From contig NC_092368.1 in assembly GCF_030848805.1 (NCBI RefSeq), positions 12,516,856 through 12,580,855 on the forward strand: 64,000 nucleotides of DNA, read 5' to 3'. Source of the stretch: Temnothorax longispinosus. Lineage: Eukaryota; Arthropoda; Insecta; Hymenoptera; Formicidae. A program made the position numbers and the translations under genes. The stretch's first letter is position 1; each line of letters begins with the position of its first letter. Of the stretch, positions 1-11,900 are shown piece after piece. The notes beneath the pieces are model-generated. The model worked only from the letters and a program-made list of their open reading frames with translations, ran no database searches and was not told where the DNA came from.

Positions 1-299
1 AACCCATAATTTTCCAATACATATTCTTTGTAGCTAATCTCGAAAGCTTTTCAAAACACTATAATAAAGTATTTTTTCGTTAAGAACTTTTGGAATTATG
101 AGGCTTGAAAGTTCTAGTATTTTGACATAAAATACAAAATATCTTGTAAAACATTAATTTTTCGGTAATGTTACCTTAAAACTTTTATGCACAGAATAAT
201 GAGACGAATCAATTGATATGAAATCAATCAATTGATATGATACACCCTGTATAGACAGTAGAGGTCCCCGACAACCTGCGGGGGACTCCAGCACTTCTA

Positions 300-419
300 G
301 AAAAACTAACCTAACCCAACCCAATTGTTGTGTGGATGGACCAAACATGTATGATCACACATATACATACACTTTTCCACCCACATAACAATTGGGTTGG
401 GTTAGGTTATAGTTTTTTG
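300..419. repeat. Short inverted repeat with CCTAACCCAACCCAA arms
   Basis: Arms at about 301-340 and 374-416 are near-perfect inverted copies containing CCTAACCCAACCCAATTG / CAATTGGGTTGGGTTAGG, about 33 bp apart. The arms contain one or two TTAGG units, the usual insect telomere unit, but not a tandem array, so this is a small hairpin or MITE remnant rather than telomere. A poly-G run at 439-450 follows, and the CACGCATACACTTTTCCA motif at 467-486 resembles the tandem repeat at 43115-43440. Confidence 0.6.
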
Positions 420-639
420 GAGATGGAGCATCTCGCAGAGGGGGGGGGGGGCGGAACCCACTGCATCCACGCATACACTTTTCCATCCACACAACATTCT
501 TTCGTTTCGTACAAAAACGTATCCAATGAGCATAATTTTATCAATATTGGAGGTGAGCAGTTGTATAAGTTTTTCTAAAAAATTATCTAATTTTTTAATA
601 AGCAACTCCCAACTAAAACCTTCACAACATTACTCAATA

Positions 640-830
640 CGATGACTTTGATAACATATTTCAAAATTATGAAAATTGGGAGTAGCTTTCTGATACTAAA
701 TACCGGATTTTTTATCATTTGCATAACGATATCTTAGAAAATATAAGCGACCCCCAAATTTTATCAACCGTTTTGGATTCAGGGGGCAAAAATACATAAA
801 ATTTACCTCCTCAATTGATTTCTCGTACAG
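640..830 (-). repeat. Dispersed repeat, copy 1 (inverted partner at 3825-4020)
   Basis: The stretch reading ATGACTTTGATAACATATTTC through TTTACCTCCTCAATTGATTTC is the diverged reverse complement of 3825-4020. Shared landmarks are CAGGGGGCAAAAATACAT against ATGTATTCTTGCCCCCTG, and GAGGTAAATT. No coding potential was seen. The two copies face each other around the IFT172 exons. The rest of 420-1138 is AT-rich with no recognisable feature. Confidence 0.7.
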
Positions 831-1140
831 GTTCTAATTGTCGAGTTTTACCCTAATGTTTTTCATGAATTTTTTAATTTTACTTTTAACTTTGATGTGA
901 CCCCTTGTTAGATTTATTGTAATTCGTTTTTAGTCCTCGCTTTTAATACACTATTATTTTATATTTTATTTCTTCTATTATTTTTTTATATTTTATTTTT
1001 TATATTTTATTTAGAACTAATTCAGTTTCATCGTTAGGTATTGTTATTTATTATATTATTGGTTCAAATATGTTTTAAGTAAAGATTAATATCAGGCTGC
1101 ACTTTACTTAATACGTCCATTACTTATTGGATTAAAAAAA

Positions 1141-1344
1141 GGCGGAATTACGATGAACTTAACGTAACGGAACGCGACGGGACGCGAAGTAACGTGAAAC
1201 CTAAACACATTGTTTTTTAGTACTTTACGTCACGTTACGTAAAGTCGATCGTAATCAGCCGCATATAAAAACAATGTGTTTATAGGTTTCACGTTACTTC
1301 GCGTCCCGTCGCGTTCCGTTACGTTAAGTTCATCGTAATTCCGC
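1141..1344. mobile_element. Hairpin MITE with ~75-bp inverted arms
   Basis: The left arm starts GGCGGAATTACGATGAACTT and the right arm ends AAGTTCATCGTAATTCCGCC. The arms pair almost perfectly for about 75 bp, separated by about 55 bp. Each arm is built from degenerate AACG/GACGCG units (AACGTAACGGAACGCGACGG and similar), a motif-array design seen in other hairpins here. No clear target duplication was found. It lies just upstream of the first visible IFT172 exon, presumably in an intron. Confidence 0.8.
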
Positions 1345-1438
1345 CTATATCTGGATGAAGATTTAACGTAAAACGACAAAGCCAAAATGCTAAAAAATTG
1401 AATGCTTCAAATTCATGATGTCTCCTATATCGCTGCAG

Positions 1439-3056
1439 GTGTTTCTTCAAGCGGATCGGTTGAAAGATGCGGTGAGTTCGCTAGTGGCGGTTGGCGAGTG
1501 GGATCGCGCACGACGAATCGTCCGTGAGCTTGCTCCCGATCTTGAGCCATATCTAGAAGAGAAATATCGAGACGCCATGACAAACGAAGGTGAAATGGAA
1601 CGGCTGGCGGAAGTGGACGGTAACGCTGCCCTCGAGGTGATGGCGCGCAAAGGTCAGTGGAGTCAAGTTTTCGACGCCGCGAGCTCGCAAAGTTTGGAGG
1701 TACTGCAGAGATTTGTGGCACGGCGTGCCGCACAATTGCTGAAGAACGATGCCGCGCTGCAAGCATTGCAACTTTACGCTCAGTACGGCGCACCCGCAAT
1801 CTCGCAGAACTTTAATCTGTATTTGCAATTGGCAGAGAGCATCCTGAATGCAACGCAGCAGGAGTACAGGTATTATACATATATTTAGGGCTGATGAGGG
1901 GATTTATCGAAAATATAGCGTGTCATTTATTCCTATTTATCAATCTCCATTATTCAAATGTCCATCATTAGTTGGAAATGTTTTGATACAAAATGTCTTT
2001 TTACAAACTAATCTTTTATTAAAATTGAAATATCCCTACAGGTAGAACAGCAAGTCACAATAAAGTCAAAATAATGTCAAAATGACAACAAAATAACGAT
2101 TTTTTGTCATTTTACTATCATTTTACCATCATTTTGACGTCTTTTGACTTATTTATTGACTTTTTGTTCTACCTGGATCCCTTCTGTATTTACTCCCAAA
2201 ACTGAGAAGACCTTTATTTTCTTCATTCTCTATATTTAACCTGATATTAGGAGAGATTGATATTGCTCGTTCGTCTCACGCTTTTATTTTTTGCATCTCT
2301 TCATTTATTATTCGCGACATAACTAATTCCAGATATCTAGCCCAACTCCGTGACGTTTTACACGGTCTCTACCGCTCATCGTCTTCTCGTGAGAGATTCG
2401 AACGTCTTCTGGAGGCCGCACATCTCTCTGCGGTGAAGCACGGCTGCCGTCCGTTTCCGGCGCTTTCTGGCGTTGTGGTTAAGGCATCGGTTAGTCTTCT
2501 GCGACACACCGACATCCTTCACGCCGACAGATACTACTATGAAGCCGGTATTGCAGCTCGTACCGCCGGTCTTCTGAGCGAAGCCTTCGTTTTTCTTAAT
2601 CATTTTCTCGATCTGGAAGAGTGTATCGAAGAGGAAGGCGACGGCAATGTCTTAGATGTGGACGATCTACGTGTCACCGACTTTCCGCTGGAAGTTCCAC
2701 TTCCAGAAAAACTTGGCGTCGCGACGGATCAACGTGAGGAGGCAAGAGAATGGGTGCTGGCTGTGTCTATGGACCAAAAGATCGAACAAGGTCTACCGGT
2801 CGACCAAAGAGGCGTATATGTAGGTTCTCTGACGTCGCCGACAAACTCTAGCGCGCCTGTTCAGCAATGCGTGATCACGGGATATCCAGTGCGAGGCCCA
2901 GTTGTCAGATTTGAGGAAACCAACCGCGTAGCTGATCGCAACGACTGGACCAAGTTGATCAATACGGCCCGACAGGCACCCCCGGATTCGCCGCTAAATG
3001 ACATTTTAGTATTTCTTCAAGATTGGTGCGGCACGGCACCTAAGTACTCGTTTTAA
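1439..3056 (+). CDS. IFT172: Intraflagellar transport protein 172, C-terminal exons
   Basis: Two exons are visible. The first (1439-1869) follows an acceptor CTGCAG and ends at CAG|GTATTA; the second (2333-3056) follows AATTCCAG and ends in TAA. The split codon joins in frame as YR|YLAQL. The protein is TPR-like alpha-helical repeat sequence (VFLQADRLKDAVSSLVAVG, LEVLQRFVARRAAQLLKND, YYYEAGIAARTAGLLSEAF) and ends in an acidic segment and a WCGTAPKYSF tail. The match to the C-terminal third of IFT172, the large IFT-B subunit at the ciliary tip, is by recognition and was not aligned. No in-frame defect was seen. Upstream exons must lie left of the window. GC content is clearly higher than in the surrounding DNA. 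The 1870-2332 intron is AT-rich and holds nothing recognised. Confidence 0.85.
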
Positions 3057-3824
3057 ACGAAAAATATAATAATAAGTGTATGTATTGTACTGATATGCGC
3101 CTACTCTTAATTAGCGGTATGTAATAACGTTATTGACAAAATATACCTCGTTTCATTTAGTCAAGACTAGAATTATCTTCAGAAAGGGGTTTATATCGCT
3201 TCATTGAAATTTAATTATTTCTACATTTATTTATCACTTTTTACTTGATTATAAATGACTTCGAAAAGAAAAATATTGTACTGAAACAGTGTCAATTTAT
3301 CTGCCACTAATCTTTCTTTCAGGCAGATATAAAGCGCTCGTCCTGCAGGGTGGTTCATGAAGGGATTTCAGAGGATGGGCAACCGCAGATGATAATTAAC
3401 CGCTTGGCAAATATGCTCGGCTTTGGCGCATTCCATAAGCCAAAAAGCTGTTTGTGGAATTTGGCGGTCCAAAGTAACGCAAATACGCTTATACACACGC
3501 GCGCGCGCGTCATATTGATTCGAAATCGTAAACGGGCTTAATATACGCTGCAGGAGACGCGCGTTGCCCTGCCATATTGCTTGATGTTTAATGTCCGGCA
3601 GCGACAGTCGCAGCAAGAGCACATTATTTGCATTACCTACGTTATTTAAAATAATTTTTGTTTTATTAATAAAAAAATTACAAGAAAAAAATGTTAAGCA
3701 AATTACTGTGAAGCAATATTAATTATATTATTATATAAAAGTTTTAATGAAAACTAATAAAATATTTTACTTATACGCGAAAACCTTTCTTTACTATTAT
3801 TCTTGGTAAAACTCCACAATTAGG
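3057..3824. other. IFT172 downstream region with an unassigned coding-like patch
   Basis: Past the stop the DNA is AT-rich until 3323. Between 3323 and 3630 base composition jumps to GC-rich and resembles exon sequence on both strands. On + an acceptor-like TTTCTTTCAG precedes 3323, and CTGCAG precedes an open stretch at about 3553-3648 (ETRVALPYCLMFNVRQRQSQ). On - the antisense frame 3368-3622 is also open. The patch contains a (CG)n run at 3499-3507. I do not recognise a product on either strand. It may be an exon of a neighbour or a retained fragment. Confidence 0.3.
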
Positions 3825-4020
3825 GCGTATACGAGAAATCAATTGAGAGGAGGTAAATTTGATGTATTCTTGCCCCCTGAATCCGCGAAACTGTTAATAG
3901 AATTTGGGTATTTTCTAAGATACCGTCATAAAAATGAGAAAAAATGCGGTAAATATTTAGTATTAGGAAGCCACTTCCAATTTTCACAATTTTGGAATAT
4001 GTTGTCAAGGTCATGACCCT
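3825..4020 (+). repeat. Dispersed repeat, copy 2 (inverted partner at 640-830)
   Basis: This is the reverse-complement relative of 640-830 (see that entry). It is AT-rich, contains the TTGCCCCCTGAATCC landmark, and is non-coding. The stretch to 4557 is AT-rich with a TTCGAATTCGAATTTC patch at 4240-4310 and nothing else I can name. Confidence 0.65.
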
Positions 4021-4557
4021 GAATAACTTTTCCTTATAACTTAATCGGCGATTCATTGCTTATTTAAAAATTATGAACAAAAATGGTTTGAGAAATATAG
4101 CCAGTTTCTAATCAGTGCTAAGGGAAGTAATTTACTGATATGTGTGTACAAGACAGTACATATGTAGGCGGGGTAGGGGTTATTGTCCCTTATTTTTGCT
4201 CCCCGGTGTACATACATACATTAGAGATGCGTAACTATTCGAATTCGAATTTCTATTATTTGAATATGCGAACTATTCGAAAATTTCGAATCTAGATGGT
4301 TCGAATTTATATTGTCAAATTTATAAAATTATATTTTCCGTTAACAAGCAAAAAACGGTCATGTTAATAGATACATTCAGTGAGTATATTCAATATTATA
4401 ATCGCTCACTGAGCGGCTAAATAGCATGTAAAAAGTTTATTTTTAATTTTTGACATGTTCTGTGACCCTATTAAATTGTAAGTAAAAGTTTGAATATGGG
4501 TAAAAAATAGTAAGAGCTATGAGTATTGATACACTCAGAGAAAAAAATTGTTGCTGT

Positions 4558-5481
4558 AACTATATAAATGTGAACAAATAGCACATCAACTTTTTTTATG
4601 GATTATAGAATAAATCATAATACTATAGTGAATTGAAATATATAAATATTGTCAGACTTATTAAATAACATGATTAATGCAATTAGATTTTATAACGTTA
4701 TAGTTGTTGTTCTTTGACATTATTGCCTACACTATATTTTTATGGTCATTATTGTGAAGACATTTAGTTGCTTGAAATATAATGTTAAGGTATTACGAAC
4801 AGTTAAATCTCACATGCTGGCAAGTGAGATTCAGCACGCAAAAAGAACGTGCATTTAACTGAGTTATGACGTCAAAAGTGAGAATTATCTGAGTTTTGAT
4901 GTAAATGGAAAGCAAATATTATAAGATTTATAAGAACTAATAAATAATAGTTGCACGAAATCTTATAATAATGGAAAGTGTTACTATCGGCGTAGCCCAA
5001 CAACGTTCCAAAACAACGTCACTAGGCAGCGCATGGCGAGAAGAGCTTTTTCGCATTTAAAATACATCCAGCCGCGTATATAAAAGCAGACCTCCCTGCG
5101 AAGCAAAAGGCAAATTCAAAACCTCGTTATAGAATTTACATGTCAGAAATAAAGATATTCTCTAAATAAGAATATTCTTTTTTCTGTATATAGACAGTTA
5201 GGGAATGCCCAATAGTTACCAATAGTTTTGAGAGGTAAATTTCAACGTAATACCTTAACATTATATTTCAAGCAACTAAATGTCTTCACAATAATGACCA
5301 TAAAAATATAGTGTAGACAATAATGTCATAGAACAACAACTATAACGTTATAAATCTAATTGCATTAATCATGTTATTCAATAAGTCTGACAATATTTAT
5401 ATATTTCAATTCACTATAGTATTATGATTTTTATAATCCATAAAAAAAGTTGATGTGCTATTTGTTCACATTTATATAGTT
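4558..5481. mobile_element. Fold-back element with ~240-bp arms and an LTR-like core
   Basis: The arm at 4558-4798 (AACTATATAAATGTGAACAA onward) pairs with 5249-5481, with about 90-95% identity by eye. The 450-bp loop holds a segment at 4979-5221 that starts TGTTACTATCGG and ends CCAATAGTTACCA. It contains a TATATAAAAG TATA box (about 5079) and an AATAAAG polyadenylation signal (about 5151), the usual layout of a short solo LTR. No target duplication could be confirmed for either layer. Confidence 0.6.
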
Positions 5482-6441
5482 TGTGACGTTGCGGCTCGCC
5501 GCATCGTCGCGGCGCCCCGCCGCGCCGCCGTCACAAGACGCGGAATTTCGCGCCCAGGGACGGACCAGGGAGGCAACGGCGAGATCTCCAGGGGTCGTAT
5601 TTAATCGCGTTTCCGCATTCTGATTACTTTCTTTTGTTTTTATGCAATGTAATACGCGCGGCACCTCACCCACACCACGGCAAACCTTCGAGGGAGTAAT
5701 TGGCGAAGGAAATCAAGGACGATTGATAACCGAGGAGGGGTGGCAAACACGGAAGCAGCAGAGATCACGGGCTGGCGAGAGCAACGCGGCAGGCGTGCGG
5801 CACGTGAGGCAGCGACGGACGAGGCCGCCAATAGCGGGACCCCAGACGCCTGGGTAAAACCCGGCTACAGCAGAGGATCTCCGAGAAACATCGACCTACG
5901 GGGTAACTGATCACCGCCCCAGGGTCAAACCGGAGGCACACCGGCGCGAACCGAGTTCTGTCCGCTGCTAAGGACAGAATTGAGGAGTCGTACGCCGCCG
6001 AGGGACCGTTGCACGCCCCCGAAGGATCTCGTATCGACAGCCCTGCGCCGGGACACCGCGGGCTTGCAAGCTCGCGCCCGATTGGCTCGCGCGCCCCTCA
6101 GGAAGGGGTACCGTATCGATTCCGCAATCGAAGCGATCATGTACTTTTCCCCTAGGGTGGAAACGTGAAAAGTGAAAAGTTTCACGTGAACTCTATGATT
6201 TCGCGCGATCATGTACCTCTCCCAACCGCGGAAATATGAAACTTTTCACGTGAACTTTTTCGCCATGAAACTTGGTGGCGGAAAGGCGGAAATCTAGGGA
6301 ATTAATAAATGTACTTCGGAATAAGAATAAATGTGGTACGGTACATATGTATATATATACATTCTTGTTAGCATTCATCAACATACAATTATAATAGTAT
6401 AGTTATATCGTTTTAATAATATTTTTATGCATAATTATAAT
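5482..6441. other. GC-rich non-coding block, possibly retroelement 5' sequence
   Basis: The block opens with a local palindrome TGTGACGTTGCGGC ... GCCGCCGTCACA (5481-5535) and stays strongly GC-rich to about 6110, unlike its flanks. No frame encodes a domain I recognise; open frames such as 5642-5857 are Arg/Gly-rich by composition. At 6139-6170 and 6205-6262 a segment GATCATGTAC...TTTTCACGTGAAC is repeated. The TGTGACG opening would suit an LTR, but no partner copy is in the window. Confidence 0.35.
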
Positions 6442-7924
6442 ATGGCTGCAGTATGGTGGGTTTTGCAAATGGCTAATGAGGAAGAAAAGAATTTATTAAG
6501 AATACAGAGAAGACAACTGCGAGATGCAGTTAACCCTTTTGAAATTCCAGAATCACAATTTCTTTCTTTATATCGGTAGGTAAAAAAATACTTTAACAAG
6601 ATTAAATATTAAAAATAAAAACATGAAGAAAAGTATAAAGATAAATTACATAAATATGATAATTTATATATTTTAAAGTAAAAATAATTTTTATACGTAG
6701 AACTTTGAATTTATTGTATCTTATTTATTATATATCTTGTTTATTTTATTTTATGTAACAGTGTAAATATATTGTGAATATAAATATATATATTAAAAAT
6801 ATTTAATGCACAGGCTTTCAAAAGATGCTGTGTTGGCATTATGCATAAACATACAACCTTATGTGCAAGAAGCTGTAAGACCAACAGCGATTCCATTGGA
6901 TAATTAAAGGTAAAATAATGATCAAGTTAAAGATAAATATGTATTATATCAAAATATACTGCTCACATGTTGCAAATTATAATAGTTATATGTAAGCTAT
7001 TGTAAATATATCTTAATTATTGTTTTTTTAATTGTAAAGGTTCTAGCAACGTTAAATTTTTTAAGTTCAGGGTCCTATCAAAGAAGAGTTGGACAAGATT
7101 TTCTAAGCTGTATGTGCCAGGCATCTATTAGTGGTGCAATACATGAAATTATAAATGCAATAAATGTCATTATACCACAATGGATCAAATTTCCTGTGCA
7201 AGCTAATGAGATTGAGATAATCCAGCAACAGTGAGTCAATTAAACTATTATTTTCTCCAGTTGTAAAACATTAAAAAATAGTTTTTTGATTCCTTTTATC
7301 CAATTTTTATTAAAATATAAGAACATTTGCAACTTAAGAAATTTTTCATATTACAAAACATTAAGATACACAATCATATTTCAGATTCTGGATTAATACC
7401 AATTTCCCAGGTGTAATAGGAGCCGTTGATGGAACACACATAGCAATTTGGCCACCTGTTAAAAGAAGAGAACATTTATATATAAATAGAAAATTATACC
7501 ATTCGTTAAATGTCATGATAGTAAGTAAAAATTTAATAGTAGATTATTTGTAATAGGAGAGGTGATCTTTTTCTCTACTACAACGAGCAGCATTTCATCG
7601 TAGCATAACATACAGGGCCGTAACAATGTAATTTGATAATTGGAAAGATTTGTATATCTCTTATGTAATAGAGGACAGAGCAAAACCCGATATTCTTTAC
7701 TTGAGATATAAATATAAATATTAAAAGCATTTCTTATTAAGTTATACTTTATGTTATACTTTAGGTTAGTGATTATAATGGCAGAATATTAGCAGTAGTG
7801 GCGAATCATGGAGGTCGGACACACGATGCCAGAGTATGGAGTTCGTCTCGGTTATCAAGACACATGTTAAACCAGTATGAAAATGGAAGAAGAAATTTAT
7901 GGTTGTTAGGTGAGGCTCTTATAA

Positions 7925-7984
<60 letters not shown>

Positions 7985-8532
7985 TTAAATAATTTTCTAT
8001 AAATCTGAACTTTATATTTTACTAAAATTGATGTTAGTATTTTTAATTTTTGAACTTATGCTTTCTGTTTTAGGAGATTCTGGCTATCCATTGTTACCAT
8101 ATTTAATGACTCCAAAATTAAATCAACCACCAAGGTCTCCAGGTGCGTTATACACAGATGCTCATGCTACAGCACGATGTTGCGTGGAGAGAACAATAGG
8201 AGTATTGAAAGGGCGTTGGAGATGCTTACGTAAAGAAAGAGGTTTACATTATTCTCCAGAATTTGCAGGTAATGTAATTTGTATTTTATATAGATATATA
8301 AAAAATATGTTTAAAATTACTGTAGAAATTTATTATCTTTATTTCAGCACTTATAGTAAATGCGGCTTGTGTACTGCATAATATTGCCAAACATTATAAC
8401 ATTGCAGATGGTAAAATATATAGAGAAGAGATTGAAGAGGATGATATTGAAGTAGAAGACAATATCTATGGAAATATGCGTGTAAGAGGAAATATAGTGC
8501 GAGAAACAATAATTCAAAGATATTTTGCATAA
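6442..8532 (+). pseudogene. PIF/Harbinger DDE nuclease (HARBI1-like), 7 exons, damaged
   Basis: Exons read 6442-6575, 6814-6909, 7040-7230, 7385-7520, 7765-7909, 8074-8268 and 8348-8532, all with GT/AG borders. The product is a HARBI1-type transposase. The first catalytic Asp is in GAVDGTHIAIWPP (exon 4), the second in GDSGYPLLPYLM (exon 6), and the Glu in CVERTIGVLKGRWRCL (exon 6). At the end of exon 2 the frame reads PLDN-stop, and exon 3 is 2 bp out of phase. Removing two bases there would give a normal exon-2/3 junction, so this looks like a 2-bp insertion that disables the gene. The ATG at 6442 is chosen because it begins the first exon and precedes MAAVWWVLQMANEEEK. The partner ORF fragment lies convergently at 8808-8903, the typical two-gene Harbinger layout. 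A (TA)n run fills the intron at 7920-7981. Confidence 0.85.
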
Positions 8533-8807
8533 AAAACTTAATTTTATTTTATATTTTATGTATTACATAAAGAAATACTCATGTATTACAGAAAGAAGTA
8601 TCACAGTTTTATTTATGTATCACGTAACTCAAACAAACAAAATAAAATAAAAATTATAAAATAAAGAAAATCAAATATAAAATTAATATTTTTTCGTGCA
8701 TAAACTATATGAACGTGTTTAAACTGTGTAAACTAAACTATGCAAAAAAATATTTAATGTCAATTAAGTTCTTATTTGTATTAATATTTTGGAATCTATT
8801 TTTCATA

Positions 8808-8903
8808 TTATAGTCTCAGTTGCAGCCCATGATTTTAAAGCTGCTTTTATCTCTATTAGTTCGGATAAAATATTCTTTTGCACTTTTAATGCCTTTTTCT
8901 TAT
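8808..8903 (-). pseudogene. C-terminal remnant of Harbinger Myb/SANT-like partner ORF
   Basis: Reading leftwards from 8903, the - strand encodes YKKKALKVQKNILSELIEI and on to ALKSWAATETII-stop. This is the Lys-rich, coiled-coil tail typical of the Myb-like accessory protein that Harbinger elements need besides the nuclease. The frame stops abruptly at 8904, where a different element begins (TAGTCCGGGAG), so the rest has been displaced by that insertion. The segment 8533-8807 is AT-rich spacer between the convergent genes. Confidence 0.6.
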
Positions 8904-11900
8904 AGTCCGGGAGCCAGCGACCTTTTTCAATGACCAAAACCACAAAAGCTGAAAATTTTTCCTAAGCTTTATTTGGTATCACTAGTAAGTGAATGGACCT
9001 CCAGCTGGCGCACTTCCGGGGGGTGTAGCTGCGGCAGCCTCCCACACACGTAAAATAATAATAAAAAAAACTAATACCGCAAAAGCTGAAACTTTGTTAA
9101 CATGTTGATTATGTTACAATTAAATGAAAAAACGTATCCAGCCGAATTTAGAGTGGGGGATTATGCCCCAGCTTTTCACGTAAAGAAGTGAAAAATATGC
9201 TCTGAGTAAACTGATACCGCAAAAGCTGAAATTTGGTAAACTAATAGTTAAGATAATAACTTAAACGAAAAAAACATCCAGCTTTATATTTAGTAGGGGA
9301 AAAGTGCCCAGCTGATGCAGTGAAAGAATGCTGCGCATCGATATGCGTGCGGGCGCGTTGCATCTTTGACTGCATCAGCTGGACACTTTTCCCTCACTAA
9401 ATATAAAGCTGGATATTTTTTTTGTTTAACTTATTCAGTTAACTATTGTATTACCAAATTTCAGCTCTTGCGGTATCAGATATCTATACTTTTCTCATTA
9501 GACACAGCGCGTCCATGCAGTTATTGGATGATATATACGTATAACTTTTCTGCTCTAAAGGAAGATAATAAAAAATGTTTACTATTAATTATTAAAAAAT
9601 TTTTTTAGTATTTATTTAAAAAAATATACTAAAAATAAAAATAAACATACATAGTGTTAATACGCGTAAAGTAATATAATAATGTACAAATTTTTTAGAT
9701 TTCGCCTTCTTCGGATTCATCGTCATCGAACTCATTATCGCTTTCGTTATCGCTGCAATTGATGTCGATCTGTGAAATATCTTCACCATCTGTAAATATA
9801 TAATAATAATATATTAAAAGACATAGATGATAATTATATAAAAACACGCGAGAGCAAAATTTTAACGCAAATCAGATTAACTATAAAAAAGTTTACATGC
9901 TATACGAAATTGTTATAAATATTATTCAGTTTTATTTTAAAATTAAAATTATATAGATAAAATTAAAAAGAAAATAATCAAAAATTTACATTAAAATAAT
10001 TAAAAAAAATAATGAAATGAGAGAAATATATCAGTATTATTCTAACCTGTTCTACTGTTTTGGTCATCATCGATAGTTATATCTCCAAGGGAAGAGGGTA
10101 GCTGCTCACCCTCGAACCATTTGAAAAGATATTTTCCCTCCTTCTCTTCCCAGCCAAAGTCAGTCGGATGTAATGCCGTTGGAACCCGAAGATGAGCGTG
10201 TGCCCAAATATTTGCTATATATGTTGTCCGCAGCAAATGTTGGTGCAGCTCAATTTTGCAGGGAGGCAGAGCTGATCCGTCGATATTATTCTTCAGTAAA
10301 CGGAATATGTCATCGTTTCGTACAATATTGTATGTCTTCAAAAATGTTGTAACTCGTGCTTCGTTGACTTTGTTGATTTTCTTGAATCCATACATACGAC
10401 AAACATATTCTTCTGTATTATCAAACGTACTCTGCAACTCGTCGTCAGGTGCGTTGCTTAGTTTGATAAAACTATCGATATATATTTTTGAATTGTGTAA
10501 AATTTTATACGGACGACTTTTTCCTTTCTTGAAAAATGACGGGTTATAATCGCAACCCGTCAGGGCATGAAAAGCCGGCAGCGCTGCGCTCAATTTAGGG
10601 CCTAACGTTTCATACAGTTTGCTAATGTTAATAAAGCGCTGATTATTACCGACTCCGGCTTCCATTGAAACTTTAACATTAGCGTTACTTAAGGCACTCA
10701 TGTTAGAAAGCATTATTACGGCCACGTCAGTATCGGAGCATCTTATCGTGACATGTGCGTCGTAATCTATTTGGCAGACGTGGAAAACGATCTTCGTATC
10801 CGCTTCTTCATGCGCTGGACAGCTTAATAAAACATCGTGCGTCCTTTCTACGTGGCCATTATTGACTTTATATTTATAGCACTGATCATAATTTATAAAA
10901 ACAGTTTTATTACCAATCAAAGGTGCTACGTGATCAAGTGTCCAGTGCTGTATAATAAAATTCACTAACGCCTCTTTAAAATTGGCGTTTTTCAAGTCGT
11001 TACAGAAATCAGAAGAACGTATTTGATCTGCTCCCTCGATGTGGAATTGTGTGACTTGCATTCCTCTCAAAGAATGTTCATTATCTTTGATGGAAGGAAA
11101 AATGTACCTATCAAGGCGATTACTATAACTTCCGCATTATTCGAGCAAAACATAGTTAAAATTTTAATAGATATGTTTCCGTAAGTAGCTGGAACTTCCC
11201 TCATCAAATAAAGCATAAAAAATCCATCGAACACCTTGACGTTAGTATGCTCCGGAGTATGCGGCTCAATTTGCTGCTCGAGTACTTTTAATAGAGCTGC
11301 CTTATTAGTTTTACAAATAGATCCATCTATGTGACACATTGATAATGGCATTGGCGTTAGAGGATATGTTAAAACTTTATCTATATCTAAAGATTTTTTC
11401 AACGATATACATAACAATTGGCCAAACAAATCACGTTGCATACGCAGTTCAACAACTTTTCCTGACACTGACATTTTCCTTTTTTGCATATTATCTGTAA
11501 AATTAAGCAATTTATTTTTTTTTTATGGGTTTCTCAAATCTTTTTTTCATCTTCGGCACATTCTTTAATAAAATTTTCTCGTTGTTCATTACCCATTATT
11601 TCGACATTAAGTAAGAAACTTTCTATATTTTCTTGCACCGTTTGGCCTGTCAAAATATAAATAAATGATTTTTTATCTAAATCAGCAGAAAACGGATTAA
11701 TGTTTTGTTTAATATTATCAATAAAATTATGAAGCTGTTGAGAATTCCTAGTTATTCTGCTTATCTGCAAGTCGGCAGTGATATCCTGACCTTTTCTCAG
11801 CCCTGTCTGCTCCATCGTATGACTTATGATTGTCGATCTCAAAGTGTGACTTTTGCACCACCGCTGTCGAGCAGATATCGAATTTGTCATGTGACTCACA

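Noticed and set aside
300..419. Telomere-like TTAGG sequence
   Set aside because: Only one or two units per arm in a small inverted repeat; no tandem array.
4979..5221. Confirmed solo LTR
   Set aside because: TATA box, AATAAA and TG..CA-like ends are present, but flanking 4-5-bp duplications do not match, so it is kept only as LTR-like.
5642..5857. 71-residue Arg/Gly-rich frame in the GC-rich block
   Set aside because: High GC makes long frames likely by chance; overlapping antisense frames are equally open.
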